Source: Ruminococcus sp. UBA1828 (lineage in GTDB: Bacteria > Bacillota > Clostridia > Oscillospirales > Ruminococcaceae). Taken from it: DNA of 11,249 nt. This document shows positions 1-6,002 of the stretch, one piece after another (position 1 is the stretch's first letter; every line of letters starts with the position of its first letter). Under the pieces are notes generated by a model. The model made no database searches, had not been told where the DNA came from, and saw only the letters and a list, made by a program, of their open reading frames with translations. Location: contig DDJI01000111.1 of NCBI GenBank assembly GCA_002338885.1, positions 4,000 to 15,248 of the forward strand, written 5' to 3'. The position numbers were made by a program, and so were the translations under genes.

Positions 1-445
1 TGTCGTACAGGCCCATGTTGGTGGTCATCTTGAAAATGGGAATCAAGGTGACGTGCATGGGGATGGCCATCATGGCTACCACGCCGGCGTAGATGAGGTT
101 GCGGAAACGGAACTTCATCCGGGAGAGCGGGTAGGCCGCGAAGGCGGAAATCATCAGCATCAGCACCAGCGAGATGGCCACCACAATCACGCTGCGGAAG
201 AAATAGCCAAAGAAGCCATTGGCCACCACGTTGGAGTAGTTCTCAAAATACCAGGGGTCCGGCAGGTGGAACACACCCTGGGAGAGCATGTCAAACTGCT
301 TGCGGAAAGAGTTCAAAATCATGAACAGGAAGGGGACCAGGGCTATCACCAGCCACACAATAGCAAAGAAAAACGCGATGCCCCATGCCAGCTTGCTCTT
401 GGCCTGACTCTTCCGGTACTCGGCTTGCTGCTTTTTCGTTGCCAT
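1..445 (-). CDS. Carbohydrate ABC transporter permease, MalG type (5' part, runs off left edge)
   Basis: This is the inner-membrane permease of a family-1 carbohydrate ABC importer, which would form a heterodimer with the permease encoded just upstream. Only the first 148 codons are in the window. The ATG at 445-443 follows a perfect GGAGG 10 bases upstream, which lies inside the last codons of the preceding gene. The N-terminus is short, charged and Lys/Gln-rich. A first membrane segment follows (about residues 20-43, with IVWLVIALVPFLFMILNSFR), then a periplasmic stretch with LPDPWYFENYSNV, typical of MalG-like proteins. Next is a second membrane segment, then the SAFAAYPLSRMKFRFRN pattern and a third segment with MHVTLIPIFK. 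The EAA loop that docks the ATPase should lie beyond the left edge. It sits 2 bases after the stop of the MalF-type gene, so translation is probably coupled. The specific sugar cannot be read from the sequence. Confidence 0.93.
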   Translation of the reverse strand, partial: MATKKQQAEYRKSQAKSKLAWGIAFFFAIVWLVIALVPFLFMILNSFRKQFDMLSQGVFHLPDPWYFENYSNVVANGFFGYFFRSVIVVAISLVLMLMISAFAAYPLSRMKFRFRNLIYAGVVAMMAIPMHVTLIPIFKMTTNMGLYD

Positions 446-447
446 AC

Positions 448-1353
448 TCAATAGTCCTCCTTTACGACAAATACTTTCTGGAACAGCAGGGCGATGGCGG
501 TGATCAAGATGAACATGCCCGCCGCCACGCAGGAGCCGTAGCCCATGTTAAACTGCTGGAAGGACAGCTTGTACATATAGGTGGCCATCAGCTCGGTGCC
601 GCCAGAGGGGCCGCCGCCGGTGAGGTTCCAAATCAGGTCGAAGTACTTCAGGGAGCCAATGAGGGACATGGTGCAGGCGGTTTTGAAAATGGGCATCAAC
701 AGGGGGATGGCGATTTTGAACAGGTACTGCCTGCGGTTGGCGCCGTCGATGATGGCCGCCTCGTAAATGGAGGTATCGATATTGCTGTATCCCGCGATGA
801 AGTAGACCATGTAGAAGGGCGTAAACTGCCAGGCCATCACGCCGATGACGGTGTACAGCGCCTGGGGGTTACGTCCCAGCAGGTCCACGGTGACATTCTT
901 GCCGGCGATTAGCGAGGCAAGCTCGGAGAAGATGCCGCCGTTGGTGGCCAAGGCATACGTGAACAGGAACGCGATGGCCACGGAACTCATCAGGTAGGGG
1001 AAGAACCACACAATCTTAAAGGCGTTGGCCTTCTTCCCCAGGGCGTCCAGGAAGGTGGCCAGCAGCAAACCGATGGGGATTTGCAGCAAAATGGAGAACA
1101 CCATCACAATGACGTTGTGGCCAAAGGAAGTCCAGAATTCCCCGTCAACAAGGAGGTTCTGCCAGTTGGTAAAGCCGATGAAAACGCGGTCGGAAGAAAT
1201 GCCGTTCCATTTGTACATGCTGATAACGAAGGTATCGATAATGGGATAAATCATGTAGACGATAATCAGCAGGATGGTCGGCAGCAGAAATACGGTGGCC
1301 GCAATGGCCGTGCTTCTGGCCCGGACCTTTGCCAGGCCGGTCTTTTCTTTCAT
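448..1353 (-). CDS. Sugar ABC transporter permease, MalF type
   Basis: This is an integral membrane subunit of a carbohydrate ABC importer, about 301 residues, a normal full length for short MalF/UgpA-like permeases. Hydrophobic segments are visible near residues 15-37, 80-102, 115-136, 168-190, 220-240 and 275-295, consistent with six helices. The EAA loop that contacts the ATPase is present near residues 197-220 (YEAAIIDGANRRQYLFKIAI followed by PLLMP). The family-typical LTGGGPSGGTELMATYMY stretch follows it. I chose the ATG at 1353-1351 because AAAGGTGAT, a good match to the 16S anti-SD, ends 4 bases upstream. A GTG at 1362 and an ATG at 1359 are in frame but overlap that site. The MalG-type permease starts 2 bases after its TGA, and the binding-protein remnant lies about 100 bases upstream. 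No ATPase gene is visible; such importers often share a remote MsmX-like ATPase (family knowledge). Confidence 0.95.
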   Translation of the reverse strand: MKEKTGLAKVRARSTAIAATVFLLPTILLIIVYMIYPIIDTFVISMYKWNGISSDRVFIGFTNWQNLLVDGEFWTSFGHNVIVMVFSILLQIPIGLLLATFLDALGKKANAFKIVWFFPYLMSSVAIAFLFTYALATNGGIFSELASLIAGKNVTVDLLGRNPQALYTVIGVMAWQFTPFYMVYFIAGYSNIDTSIYEAAIIDGANRRQYLFKIAIPLLMPIFKTACTMSLIGSLKYFDLIWNLTGGGPSGGTELMATYMYKLSFQQFNMGYGSCVAAGMFILITAIALLFQKVFVVKEDY

Positions 1354-1402
1354 ACCCATCACCTTTCTTTTTCTGTTTGGAGGGGAAAAATATCTAGAAA
1401 AA

Positions 1403-1432
1403 TCCCCGCAGGGGTATTTCTTCCTGCGGGGA
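1403..1432 (-). terminator. Hairpin between binding-protein gene and permease gene (attenuating terminator)
   Basis: TCCCCGCAGG (1403-1412) pairs with CCTGCGGGGA (1423-1432), giving a 10-bp GC-rich stem and a 10-base loop. On the minus strand it is followed at once by TTTTTC, the layout of an intrinsic terminator. It lies between the binding-protein stop and the first permease. In malE-malF-like operons such a hairpin commonly lowers permease expression relative to the binding protein or protects the upstream mRNA end. That role is inferred. Confidence 0.7.
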
Positions 1433-1459
1433 AATTTCTAAAGCCGCTTTCTTTTTTCC

Positions 1460-1766
1460 TTACCGGCTGGCAAGGTATTCCTGCATGGCAGCGTCATGCT
1501 GTTCGCCAATCTCCTGGGGAGTGCTCTCCAGGCCAAACAGGGCATTCATGCAGTCCTTGTGCACCTCGGTAACAGAGGCGGGCAGGTACTGGTCGTACCA
1601 CAGCTGCACGTTGGAGGCGTTGAAGAAAACCTCGGCCACGGTAGTCATGTTGGGGTCATCCAGAGAATCCTCATACCCTTCAATGGAGGGGATAGTCAGG
1701 TTGTCAATCTTCTCCTGGTTCCAGGTAGGAAAAGCCGCCCCGGCTGGGACGGCTAGTTTTGGATGG
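1460..1766 (-). pseudogene. Extracellular sugar-binding protein, C-terminal fragment (5' part missing)
   Basis: The last ~100 codons read as the C-terminal lobe of a family-1 extracellular solute-binding protein. Typical elements are FPTWNQEKIDN, then EVFFNASNVQLWYDQYLPAS, and a final helix ending AAMQEYLASR before TAA at 1462-1460. NVQLWYDQYLP and the helix after it are characteristic of sugar-binding lipoproteins that precede MalF/MalG-type permeases, which is what follows here. The family is usually 400-450 residues, so about three quarters of the protein is missing, including signal peptide and lipobox. The frame stays open back to 1831, but that part overlaps cotJC in another frame and does not read like a binding protein. 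High GC and codon use match the permeases, not cotJC. Either the gene was truncated in the genome or the sequence is misjoined at about 1740-1766. As it stands it has no start site and cannot yield a working binding protein. Confidence 0.85.
1740..1766. other. Junction between two unlike sequence regions
   Basis: Left of this point the sampled 60-base lines are about 63-67% GC, and the minus-strand genes rarely use ATA. Right of it, in cotJC, lines are about 43-58% GC with frequent ATA and CTT codons. A binding-protein gene lacking its 5' part abuts the cotJC stop, and no cotJC terminator fits between them. The exact break could lie anywhere from the cotJC stop to the first recognisable binding-protein codons. 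I see no inverted repeats or target duplication of an insertion element. Confidence 0.75.
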
Positions 1767-2366
1767 CTACCGCTTATCAAAGGATGGATTAAAGGCGTAG
1801 AAGTTCTTGGAATCGAGTTGGTCTGTGACAAGCCTCATCGCCTCGCCGAATCTTTGGAAGTGAACTATTTCCCTTTGCCTTAGAAACTTTATGACGTCTC
1901 GAACGTCGGGGTCGTCTACAAGTCTTAGAATGTTGTCGTATGAAAGCCTTGCTTTCTGCTCTGCCGCCAGGTCCTCGGTGAGATCCGCTATGGCGTCGCC
2001 GGTTGACTGAATGGTCGATGCGGAAAAAGGCGTTCCGGACGCAGCCATCGGGTACAAGCCGGTGGTGTGATCTACAAAGTAAGTGTCAAAGCCGGACTCC
2101 TTTATCTGCTTGGGGGTGAGATTTTTTGTGAGCTGATAAACGATTGCGCCTATCATCTCTATATGTCCCAGCTCCTCCGTACCGATGTCGTTGAGTATTG
2201 CCTTTACCTCCGAGCAGGGCGCAGTATATCGCTGCGAAAGGTATCTTGTAGCCGCTCCAAGCTCTCCGTCAGGTCCGCCGAACTGCGTGATGATTATCTT
2301 TGCAGTGGTGGGGTTGGGGGTCTTTATCTTCACCGGATACTGTAGTTTCTTCTCATACTGCCACAT
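1767..2366 (-). CDS. cotJC: Spore coat protein CotJC, manganese-catalase family
   Basis: This is a 199-residue protein of the CotJC/manganese catalase family, found in the spore coat and made in the mother cell during sporulation (family knowledge). It has the CotJC hallmarks: the start MWQYEKKLQYPV, GGPDGELGAATRYLSQRYT, the helix NDIGTEELGHIEM, and the end KNFYAFNPSFDKR. The expected ligands of a dimanganese site are present: Glu35, the EELGH motif (Glu65, His68), Glu136 in AAEQKA, and EIVHF (Glu166, His169). Catalase activity is therefore plausible but unproven. The ATG at 2366 is preferred because GGAGG lies 7 bases upstream and the family begins MW-YEKK. An in-frame GTG at 2372 sits too close to that site. 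cotJB ends 2 bases upstream. Its 3' end is normal length, but the region just beyond is the junction to foreign-looking DNA, so its own terminator is missing. Confidence 0.96.
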   Translation of the reverse strand: MWQYEKKLQYPVKIKTPNPTTAKIIITQFGGPDGELGAATRYLSQRYTAPCSEVKAILNDIGTEELGHIEMIGAIVYQLTKNLTPKQIKESGFDTYFVDHTTGLYPMAASGTPFSASTIQSTGDAIADLTEDLAAEQKARLSYDNILRLVDDPDVRDVIKFLRQREIVHFQRFGEAMRLVTDQLDSKNFYAFNPSFDKR

Positions 2367-2368
2367 GC

Positions 2369-2632
2369 TCACACCTCCTCATTTGCCGCAAGCTCCCACG
2401 GCCACGGTCCGTTTGCCCACTGCCATGCCTTTTCGTTTGCGTCGGAGCTTATGCTGAGCGGGCCGTATTTTGACTCATACTGCGTCTTTGCCTCGTCGCA
2501 GAGTTTTTTGTACTTGTTATAATAGGCAAGCGCCTCGGAGCAGTCAGGATGCGTATCCAAAAACAGCGCCGCCTCCGTAACGGCAAAGCTGTAGCGCTGA
2601 ACGTTCTTTAAGCATTTCTCACGGTCACTCAT
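2369..2632 (-). CDS. cotJB: Spore coat protein CotJB
   Basis: This is a small (87-residue) spore-coat morphogenesis protein of the CotJB family, encoded between cotJA and cotJC as in Bacillus and Clostridia. The recognisable core is VTEAALFLDTHPDCSEALAYYNKYKK, including the conserved LDTHP and the A--YYN helix. Near the C-terminus is YGPLSISS, then a tryptophan-rich end with WQWANGPWPWEL; clostridial CotJB proteins share the YGPL and WPWE elements. The ATG at 2632 overlaps the cotJA TGA by one base (TGATG), and GGGGAG lies about 8 bases upstream. A GTG one codon earlier is possible. The final codons of the gene form the GAGGAGG ribosome binding site for cotJC, so the three genes are tightly coupled. 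It acts structurally, with no catalytic motif visible. Confidence 0.94.
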   Translation of the reverse strand: MSDREKCLKNVQRYSFAVTEAALFLDTHPDCSEALAYYNKYKKLCDEAKTQYESKYGPLSISSDANEKAWQWANGPWPWELAANEEV

Positions 2633-2850
2633 CACGGTCTCTCCCCTATAAACGGCTTGTCAAGCTCTTCAAATATCGTTCCCCTGTCAAGCCCGACCGA
2701 AGGCTCGTAAACCTTTGTCCAGGACTGATAGGGCACGTACGCCATCGCTACAGGCATGTCGGCAGGCAGCGCTGTTGCGGGCTGCTGACAGCAGAGCGAC
2801 GGCTTGTCGGAGTATGACACTTTATCTGAAAATATATCTGTTATATTCAT
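2632..2850 (-). CDS. cotJA: Spore coat associated protein CotJA
   Basis: This is a 72-residue first gene of the cotJABC operon. The N-terminal third is variable and contains a Cys-Cys pair (SLCCQQ). The conserved CotJA core follows: AMAYVPYQSW, then VYEPSVGLDRGTIFEELDKP and a terminal FIGERP. In Bacillus subtilis CotJA is needed for CotJC to enter the coat (family knowledge). The ATG at 2850 is preceded by AAAGGAG with 7 bases of spacing, which settles the start. The operon is transcribed away from the PepSY lipoprotein gene, from a ~200-bp shared intergenic region. Sigma-E control is expected by homology. I find CATACAAT on the minus strand at 2929-2922, resembling a sigma-E -10, but no convincing -35 at the right distance. 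Confidence 0.93.
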   Translation of the reverse strand: MNITDIFSDKVSYSDKPSLCCQQPATALPADMPVAMAYVPYQSWTKVYEPSVGLDRGTIFEELDKPFIGERP

Positions 2851-2881
2851 AGCTTAACTCCTTTAAGATTGCGTACATGCA

Positions 2882-2932
2882 TGTATGCATTTATACATGT
2901 GCAGCTCATGTCTGCATTAGCATTGTATGCAT
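2882..2932. repeat. Paired direct repeats and palindrome in the cotJA upstream region
   Basis: TGTATGCAT occurs at 2882-2890 and again at 2924-2932, starts 42 bases apart, about four helical turns. Overlapping the first copy, TACATGCATGTA at 2874-2885 is a perfect 12-bp palindrome that extends with partial pairing to 2871-2888. ATACATGTG lies at 2893-2901. In the minus-strand direction the repeat reads ATGCATACA, so each copy also contains a CATACA -10-like core. They could be operator half-sites or alternative sporulation promoters. Neither is demonstrated, and nothing else is seen in the 2851-3052 interval except the promoter listed next. Confidence 0.45.
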
Positions 2933-2998
2933 GCGCCGCCGCGCGTGTCACAAGCCCCGCAGGCTTTCCGAAAATGGCTTCGGGTATTTAAAAAACTG

Positions 2999-3027
2999 TG
3001 GAAATTCCGTGCGATATCTGATACAAT
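2999..3027 (+). promoter_or_regulatory. Sigma-A-type promoter for the PepSY lipoprotein gene
   Basis: TGGAAA at 2999-3004 (4 of 6 to TTGACA) is separated by 17 bases from TACAAT at 3022-3027 (5 of 6 to TATAAT). A TG one base before the hexamer gives a full extended -10 (TGATACAAT). Transcription would start near 3034, leaving a short leader that carries GAGGAG at 3039-3044, 8 bases before the ATG at 3053. Confidence 0.65.
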
Positions 3028-3052
3028 ATAAACGCAGAGAGGAGAGATCCAT

Positions 3053-3724
3053 ATGAAACGTCTTGTATTATTTGCGGCAGTTGTTTTAAGCGCGGCGGTG
3101 CTGATGGGATGCTCGTTAAACGACAGACCCGAACAAAGCGTCACCACGACGGCGGATTCCGTTGAAAATCCGGCTGAAAGTGCAGCGCAAACATCATCGG
3201 GCGATGAAACATCCCCGTCCGAGACTGCGCCGCAAGAAACGCCTACGTCCGATATCGCGCCGGAAGATACCGCTCCGTCCGAGACTGCGCAAAGCGCGGA
3301 GCTGACAAAGGATGATGCCCTTAACATTGCGCTTGAAAACGCAGGCGTCGGGGCTGACGAGATATACAACCTCAAGAACGAGCGAGACGAAGAGGGCGGA
3401 ATACCGATTTTCGACATCGAGTTTGAGACGGACTACGGCGACTACAACTTTGAAATAGCGATCTCGAGCGCAAAGATAATCGGCGCAGACTACGAAGTCG
3501 ATGAAGAGTGGCTGATGACCCTTGACAAAAACGAAATCTCGGCGGAGGATGCAAAAAACATCGTCTGCGAAAAAGTCCCGGGAGCGTCGGCGGAGGATGT
3601 ATACGTGCGTGAAGAGGGACAAAGGTATGAGGGCGAGCTTTACTTCGACGGCATAAAGTACGAGTTTGAAATAGACCCAAACACCGGCAGAATATTCGAC
3701 TGGAATGCAGATTTAAGGGAGTAA
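3053..3724 (+). CDS. PepSY-domain lipoprotein
   Basis: This is a predicted surface lipoprotein of 223 residues with two tandem PepSY-like domains. The N-terminus MKR plus a hydrophobic run ends in a lipobox-like LMGC, with the lipidated cysteine at residue 20. A Ser/Thr/Pro/Glu-rich spacer covers about residues 25-82. It is built partly from a 30-base repeat (10 residues, about 2.5 copies, positions 3217-3290) rich in PSETAP-type units. PepSY 1 (about 83-150) begins LTKDDALNIALENAGV and contains YNFEIAISSAKIIGADYEVD. PepSY 2 (about 160-223) begins ISAEDAKNIVCEKVPG and ends YEFEIDPNTGRIFDWNADLR. The x-Y-x-F-E-I-D-x-x-T/S-G-x-I pattern is the family hallmark. PepSY domains are often linked to protease inhibition or envelope signalling; no specific partner is visible. 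The YjbR-type gene follows within 7 bases, probably on the same transcript. Confidence 0.9.
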   Translation: MKRLVLFAAVVLSAAVLMGCSLNDRPEQSVTTTADSVENPAESAAQTSSGDETSPSETAPQETPTSDIAPEDTAPSETAQSAELTKDDALNIALENAGVGADEIYNLKNERDEEGGIPIFDIEFETDYGDYNFEIAISSAKIIGADYEVDEEWLMTLDKNEISAEDAKNIVCEKVPGASAEDVYVREEGQRYEGELYFDGIKYEFEIDPNTGRIFDWNADLRE

Positions 3725-3731
3725 TGTGACA

Positions 3732-4172
3732 ATGGCAGATACAGAGGTTCAGGGCGGCTTTTTTACGGCGGGGACTGTGCCGAACAGAGAATTTGTTTTG
3801 CGGTTTTGCAAGGAAAAATACGGCACGGAGCCGGAATACCTTTGGATGGATGAGCCGACATTTGCCGTTTTGAGGCACAGCGACAACAAAAAGTGGTATG
3901 CGCTTTTGATGAGTGTTTCCCGCTCAAAGCTTGGCGTGAGCGGCAGCGCGGACGCAAAAGATCCGGATGCGAAGGCGGACATACTAAACGTAAAGTGCGA
4001 CCCGGCCCTTGTGTCGTCGCTGGTTTCGGAACCGGGATACCGAGTGGCTTACCACATGAATAAGACAAAGTGGCTGAGCATCTACCTTGACGGAAGGGTC
4101 AGCCCGCAACAGATTGCATATTTACTGGATTTGAGCTTTAAGCTGACTCAAAACAAGAGCGCACGCAAGTGA
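3732..4172 (+). CDS. MmcQ/YjbR family protein
   Basis: This is a 146-residue protein of the MmcQ/YjbR family, whose fold (CyaY-like) is often annotated as DNA-binding but whose role is not established. The family pattern is complete: REFVLRFCKEKYGTEPEYLW, DEPTFAVLRH followed by KWYALLMSVSRSKLG, then DILNVKCDP, and GYRVAYHMNKTKWLSIYLDG with the conserved AYHMNK-W. A final helix (YLLDLSFKLT) completes the domain. The protein has no signal peptide, so it is cytosolic. A GGGAG at 3717-3721 lies 10 bases before the ATG at 3732 and 4 bases before an in-frame GTG at 3726. ATG is my choice, GTG is possible. It follows the PepSY lipoprotein at 7 bases and is followed by a strong terminator, so the two form a bicistronic unit. 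Why a cytosolic YjbR protein should pair with a surface lipoprotein is unclear; the link may be only transcriptional. Confidence 0.93.
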   Translation: MADTEVQGGFFTAGTVPNREFVLRFCKEKYGTEPEYLWMDEPTFAVLRHSDNKKWYALLMSVSRSKLGVSGSADAKDPDAKADILNVKCDPALVSSLVSEPGYRVAYHMNKTKWLSIYLDGRVSPQQIAYLLDLSFKLTQNKSARK

Positions 4173-4189
4173 AAAACACGTCTCTTATT

Positions 4190-4220
4190 TCCCCTGTGCT
4201 TTGGCACGGGGGATTTTTTG
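4190..4220 (+). terminator. Rho-independent terminator after the YjbR-family gene
   Basis: CCCCTGTGC (4191-4199) pairs with GCACGGGGG (4204-4212), one T-G wobble, with a TTTG loop. ATTTTTTG follows directly. This closes the PepSY lipoprotein/YjbR unit. Confidence 0.92.
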
Positions 4221-4386
4221 TCCGCTCGAAAATACATGATTGTCATCATACATACATGTAAGGGCGGTATTTATAAGCTTTGTGACGGCGCTAAATATTG
4301 ATGAGTTCAATATCAAAAGAAACAGTCTTTTTAATTCATGTAAACATGCACAAATATACTGCCATATCCTTGTATACTATTACATA

Positions 4387-4415
4387 TTTACAGTTGTGAA
4401 TTTATGTAGTATACT
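4387..4415 (+). promoter_or_regulatory. Sigma-A-type promoter for the binding-protein/propeller lipoprotein unit
   Basis: TTTACA (4387-4392, 5 of 6 to consensus) and TATACT (4410-4415, 5 of 6) are separated by exactly 17 bases. Transcription would begin near 4422 and leave a leader of about 120 bases before the ATG at 4542. This is the best promoter match in the window. Confidence 0.75.
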
Positions 4416-4462
4416 ATAGGCAAATAAAAGGGAAATGTGTCGCCGCATGGCGGTGCAGGTGA

Positions 4463-4503
4463 CGCGGCTTGTGATAAATCCGGCATTTTATCATCAAAGC
4501 GCG
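4463..4503 (+). promoter_or_regulatory. Hairpin in the leader of the solute-binding protein gene
   Basis: TGATAAA (4472-4478) pairs with TTTATCA (4487-4493) around an 8-base loop. CGCG (4463-4466) can pair with CGCG (4500-4503) outside it, leaving a small internal loop. A second small stem, CGCC-GCAT-GGCG, lies at 4441-4452. The structure sits 27 bases upstream of the GGAGG at 4530-4534. There is no U-tract after it, so it is not a terminator. Any regulatory role is a guess. Confidence 0.35.
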
Positions 4504-4541
4504 GCAGCCCTTAAAATTAACAAGCGAACGGAGGATGAACT

Positions 4542-6002
4542 ATGAAAAAGATCACCATCCATATTCGACGCCGTATTTCCCGTGTTCTCCGCGCAATCGC
4601 GGGGGTTTTTCTTTTTTCAGGCGTTTTGCTCTCCTCGTGTTCTAATCAGGCTCCCGATACCCCCGTTGAAGAGCCAAGTGCTCCATATCCCTCTCTTGAA
4701 GAATTTGTTGCAGCTTATCCGGATAAAACGCTGCTCATATGGCTTACCGAATTTAGAACAACAAGCTCGGACACGCTGTATGAGGCAAATGATTACCTTG
4801 ATTCGCTGGGCAAGGACTATGTCTTTTATATTCAAAACGTTCCATATGAGAGCAGCGGAAGGGTCGATCTGCTGGTGAAAAACAATCTTGCTGCCGGCAA
4901 GCAAATGGACATTTTGTCAACAGGTTATTTTAACGCCTCTATTACATCTTTTTCAAATCCATATCATTACTATTCCTATGCCGGTTACTTTGAACCGCTT
5001 GATGATTATCTTGCGAACACCGACGTAGGAAAAATTTTTTATGAGCAAATGCCCCAAGGATACTGGGACAGCTTTAGAATAAACGGAAAGATATACGGCA
5101 TATCTCCCCTGGGCATGCTGACATCTGCTTATGGCTATTATGTAGACGCCGAGCTTGCCGAAGAATACGGATGGGATATAAACAAGCCCATCACAGAGCA
5201 AATAGACATTATCAAAGAGGTTGATAGAAAAGAAAAAAACTGCGCCGCATTTTATGTCGGCTCTGACCTGACATCGTATACTTCCTTTAGAAATACAATA
5301 TCTAACGTCTATGGCGTTTCTTTTGACTATGAAACTAACACCGTTCGGCGGGTTACGGAAGATGAAGACTATCTTGAGTTTCTAAAAACCATTAACACCC
5401 TTGCAAACGAAGGCCTTGCGCGTGGGTATAACGATAACACAAACGCTATTTTTTCCCGGCGTTTCATCTCTGTAACAGGAGGTGCCGCAAGCTCATTTTT
5501 CCCGGATTACGGCGAAATTGTAACTAAAATCTACGCGGATGAACCCCGACAAATGATATCGTGCATGCGTGAAGGAAAAAGCATTGCAGCACCCATGGCA
5601 AACGGAATATGCTCCGCATCAGAACACAAGGATGAAGCATTTGACCTGCTTGCAACAATTAACACTGATGCCTATCTTAATAACCTTCTTACATTTAACT
5701 CCCATGAACCAACCGCCGATGATATGATGAATGACAGTTACAGCCTTAACTTCTCAAACAGAATAATAGGCGACCTGCCGCCGACCGAGGCGGAGGACTA
5801 CAAGGAAAAATTCGTGGAGTTTCACTCAAGCGACCAGCCTCTTCGCGGCTTTGCCATGGACATAGCGCCGGTTATAGACATTCACAGGGATGTGATACAT
5901 GCCATAGACGACTTTGATTTCTTCGAGGCAATACCGTTTGACGAGCTTGTGCAAAAGCTTGACACCGCCCTGAGCGACGCAGGCGTGGACACGCTGATAT
6001 AA
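4542..6002 (+). CDS. Extracellular solute-binding lipoprotein (family 1-like), probably shortened by a premature stop
   Basis: This is a 486-residue exported lipoprotein. A basic N-terminus (KKITIHIRRR) and hydrophobic segment lead to the lipobox LLSSC, cysteine at 33, and a Pro/Glu-rich spacer. The body resembles large clostridial sugar-binding lipoproteins: LLIWLTEFRTTSS, a tract with VDLLVKNNLAAGKQMDI, GYFEPLDDYLANT, and SFRINGKIYGISPLGMLTSAYGYYVD, the usual family-1 (Y/W)xx-INGK-YG element. It should bind a carbohydrate or other small ligand for an ABC importer, but no permease or ATPase gene is adjacent. GGAGG at 4530-4534, 7 bases upstream, fixes the ATG. The frame ends at TAA (6000-6002), yet 23 further codons in the same frame (EVQRQYDEWAAVY and onward) look like the normal C-terminal helix and end in TGA at 6072-6074 overlapping the next ATG. 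The first 1.2 kb is also AT-richer (about 42% GC) than the 3' end (about 53%). Confidence 0.9.
   Translation: MKKITIHIRRRISRVLRAIAGVFLFSGVLLSSCSNQAPDTPVEEPSAPYPSLEEFVAAYPDKTLLIWLTEFRTTSSDTLYEANDYLDSLGKDYVFYIQNVPYESSGRVDLLVKNNLAAGKQMDILSTGYFNASITSFSNPYHYYSYAGYFEPLDDYLANTDVGKIFYEQMPQGYWDSFRINGKIYGISPLGMLTSAYGYYVDAELAEEYGWDINKPITEQIDIIKEVDRKEKNCAAFYVGSDLTSYTSFRNTISNVYGVSFDYETNTVRRVTEDEDYLEFLKTINTLANEGLARGYNDNTNAIFSRRFISVTGGAASSFFPDYGEIVTKIYADEPRQMISCMREGKSIAAPMANGICSASEHKDEAFDLLATINTDAYLNNLLTFNSHEPTADDMMNDSYSLNFSNRIIGDLPPTEAEDYKEKFVEFHSSDQPLRGFAMDIAPVIDIHRDVIHAIDDFDFFEAIPFDELVQKLDTALSDAGVDTLI

Larger units (their letters stand above)
4221..4541. other. Intergenic region: AT-rich upstream part, promoter and structured leader
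   Basis: About 320 bases without a gene. The first part (4230-4420) is AT-rich (one sampled line is 28% GC) and contains the TACATGTA palindrome at 4253-4260. GTATACTAT occurs twice, at 4372-4380 and 4409-4417, the second within the promoter. The last ~100 bases (4440-4535) are GC-richer and can fold. No small ORF with a ribosome binding site stands out, and no known riboswitch class was recognised. Confidence 0.6.

Noticed and set aside
53..454. Plus-strand ORF with a strikingly His/Gly-rich translation
   Set aside because: It is the antisense of the MalG-type permease reading frame, which has a proper ribosome binding site and membrane segments. The composition is an artefact of GC-rich codons read backwards.
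1740..1766. Insertion-element or attachment-site origin of the junction
   Set aside because: No inverted repeats, target duplication, integrase or transposase gene or tRNA end is visible near the break.
1769..1831. N-terminal part of the frame that runs from 1831 into the binding-protein fragment
   Set aside because: This stretch is the 3' end of cotJC read in another frame, has no ribosome binding site and no likeness to a binding protein. The start at 1831 is not a real gene start.
2922..2929. Confident sigma-E promoter for the cotJ operon
   Set aside because: CATACAAT on the minus strand fits the -10, but the sequence 14-16 bases upstream is GC-rich and does not match a sigma-E -35. I note it only as a possibility.
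3194..3622. Minus-strand ORFs overlapping the PepSY lipoprotein gene
   Set aside because: They lie wholly antisense to a gene with a promoter, ribosome binding site, lipobox and recognisable domains. They have no recognisable motifs of their own.
6000..6002. Recoding or programmed readthrough of the in-frame stop
   Set aside because: The codon is TAA. Selenocysteine uses UGA and pyrrolysine uses UAG, and no readthrough signal is evident. A point mutation or sequencing error is simpler.
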